DNA of 5,406 nucleotides, from positions 1 through 5,406 of the forward strand of contig CAIVCU010000396.1 in the NCBI GenBank assembly GCA_903904495.1. The letters run 5' to 3'. Source of the stretch: an uncultured Chlorobiaceae bacterium (GTDB lineage: Bacteria > Bacteroidota > Chlorobiia > Chlorobiales > Chlorobiaceae). Below are positions 5,266 through 5,406 of this stretch, piece by piece (the stretch's first letter is position 1; each line of letters begins with the position of its first letter). The notes under the pieces were generated by a model that was not told the DNA's origin, made no database searches, and saw nothing but the letters and a program-made list of their open reading frames with translations. The position numbers and the translations under genes were made by a program.

Positions 5266-5406
5266 GTGCGACGTGAAAGCCTTGTTGTGGAGTTGTCTGA
5301 CAAACAGACCAACTGTTCAGTCAGTTGAGACCGCCAGTACATGCAGGATAAGTAATTGCCTTGTGTGAAGCTATTGGTAAACGTACCCGCAGGAAACTGT
5401 AGGTTG
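5266..5406 (+). mobile_element. Probable group II intron, partial domain I, running off the right edge
   Basis: The segment begins GTGCGAC, the usual 5' consensus of group II introns (GTGYG). It contains GAGACCGCCAGTACA (5327-5341), GGATAAGTAATTG (5346-5358) and CTGTAGG (5397-5403), in the order and near the spacing of the domain I segment around EBS1 in mitochondrial-like introns such as Ll.LtrB, as I recall it. Two clean hairpins precede this: GTCTG/CAGAC (5295-5309) and CAACTG/CAGTTG (5310-5327). Against an intact element, only about 60 bases separate GTGCG from the GAGACC block, far fewer than in Ll.LtrB. The bases expected to act as EBS1 (near TAATTGCC) also do not pair with the putative exon end CGGACC. 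It may be a deleted or 5'-truncated copy. Any reverse transcriptase gene would lie beyond the window. Confidence 0.5.

Overview
The window looks like chromosome from a green sulfur bacterium (Chlorobiaceae). The strongest pointer is a full-length BciA-type 8-vinyl reductase of (bacterio)chlorophyll synthesis. An acetate-activating CoA-transferase, useful to an organism that photoassimilates acetate and runs a reductive TCA cycle, fits this. The genus cannot be fixed from this sequence. No large undescribed system is visible. The interest lies in small genes, start sites and repeats.

Layout: positions 1-36 hold the probable first 12 codons of a minus-strand gene that runs off the left edge, behind a good sigma70-type promoter. 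A perfect bidirectional terminator (125-158) separates it from a short minus-strand gene (184-327) for a 47-residue exported, histidine-rich peptide. A 576-base gap (328-903) has no convincing gene. It is AT-rich to about 600, then more GC-rich, perhaps a decayed gene. HU (904-1179, plus strand) follows with its own terminator. Everything from 1349 to about 5000 is on the minus strand: a 64-residue protein of unknown function (1349-1543), bciA (1664-2692), a SugE/Gdx-type small multidrug resistance exporter (2898-3218) and an AarC-type succinyl-CoA:acetate CoA-transferase (3356-4873).

The gaps around the last two genes carry an ACTG/CAGT-rich repeat family (2849-2890, 3251-3355, 5100-5182) able to form hairpins. 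Two copies end less than 10 bases beyond a stop codon. A separate ACCCC/GGGGT hairpin repeat (2811-2851) and a 7-bp tandem repeat (5200-5227) lie nearby. The final 141 bases resemble domain I of a mitochondrial-like group II intron that continues past the right edge.

The genes do not form one pathway. BciA serves pigment synthesis, the CoA-transferase serves carbon entry, the SMR protein exports guanidinium or related cations, and HU is a housekeeping nucleoid protein. Intervening repeats and separate signals suggest mostly independent transcription, with possible read-through from the CoA-transferase gene into the SMR gene and from bciA into the 64-residue gene.
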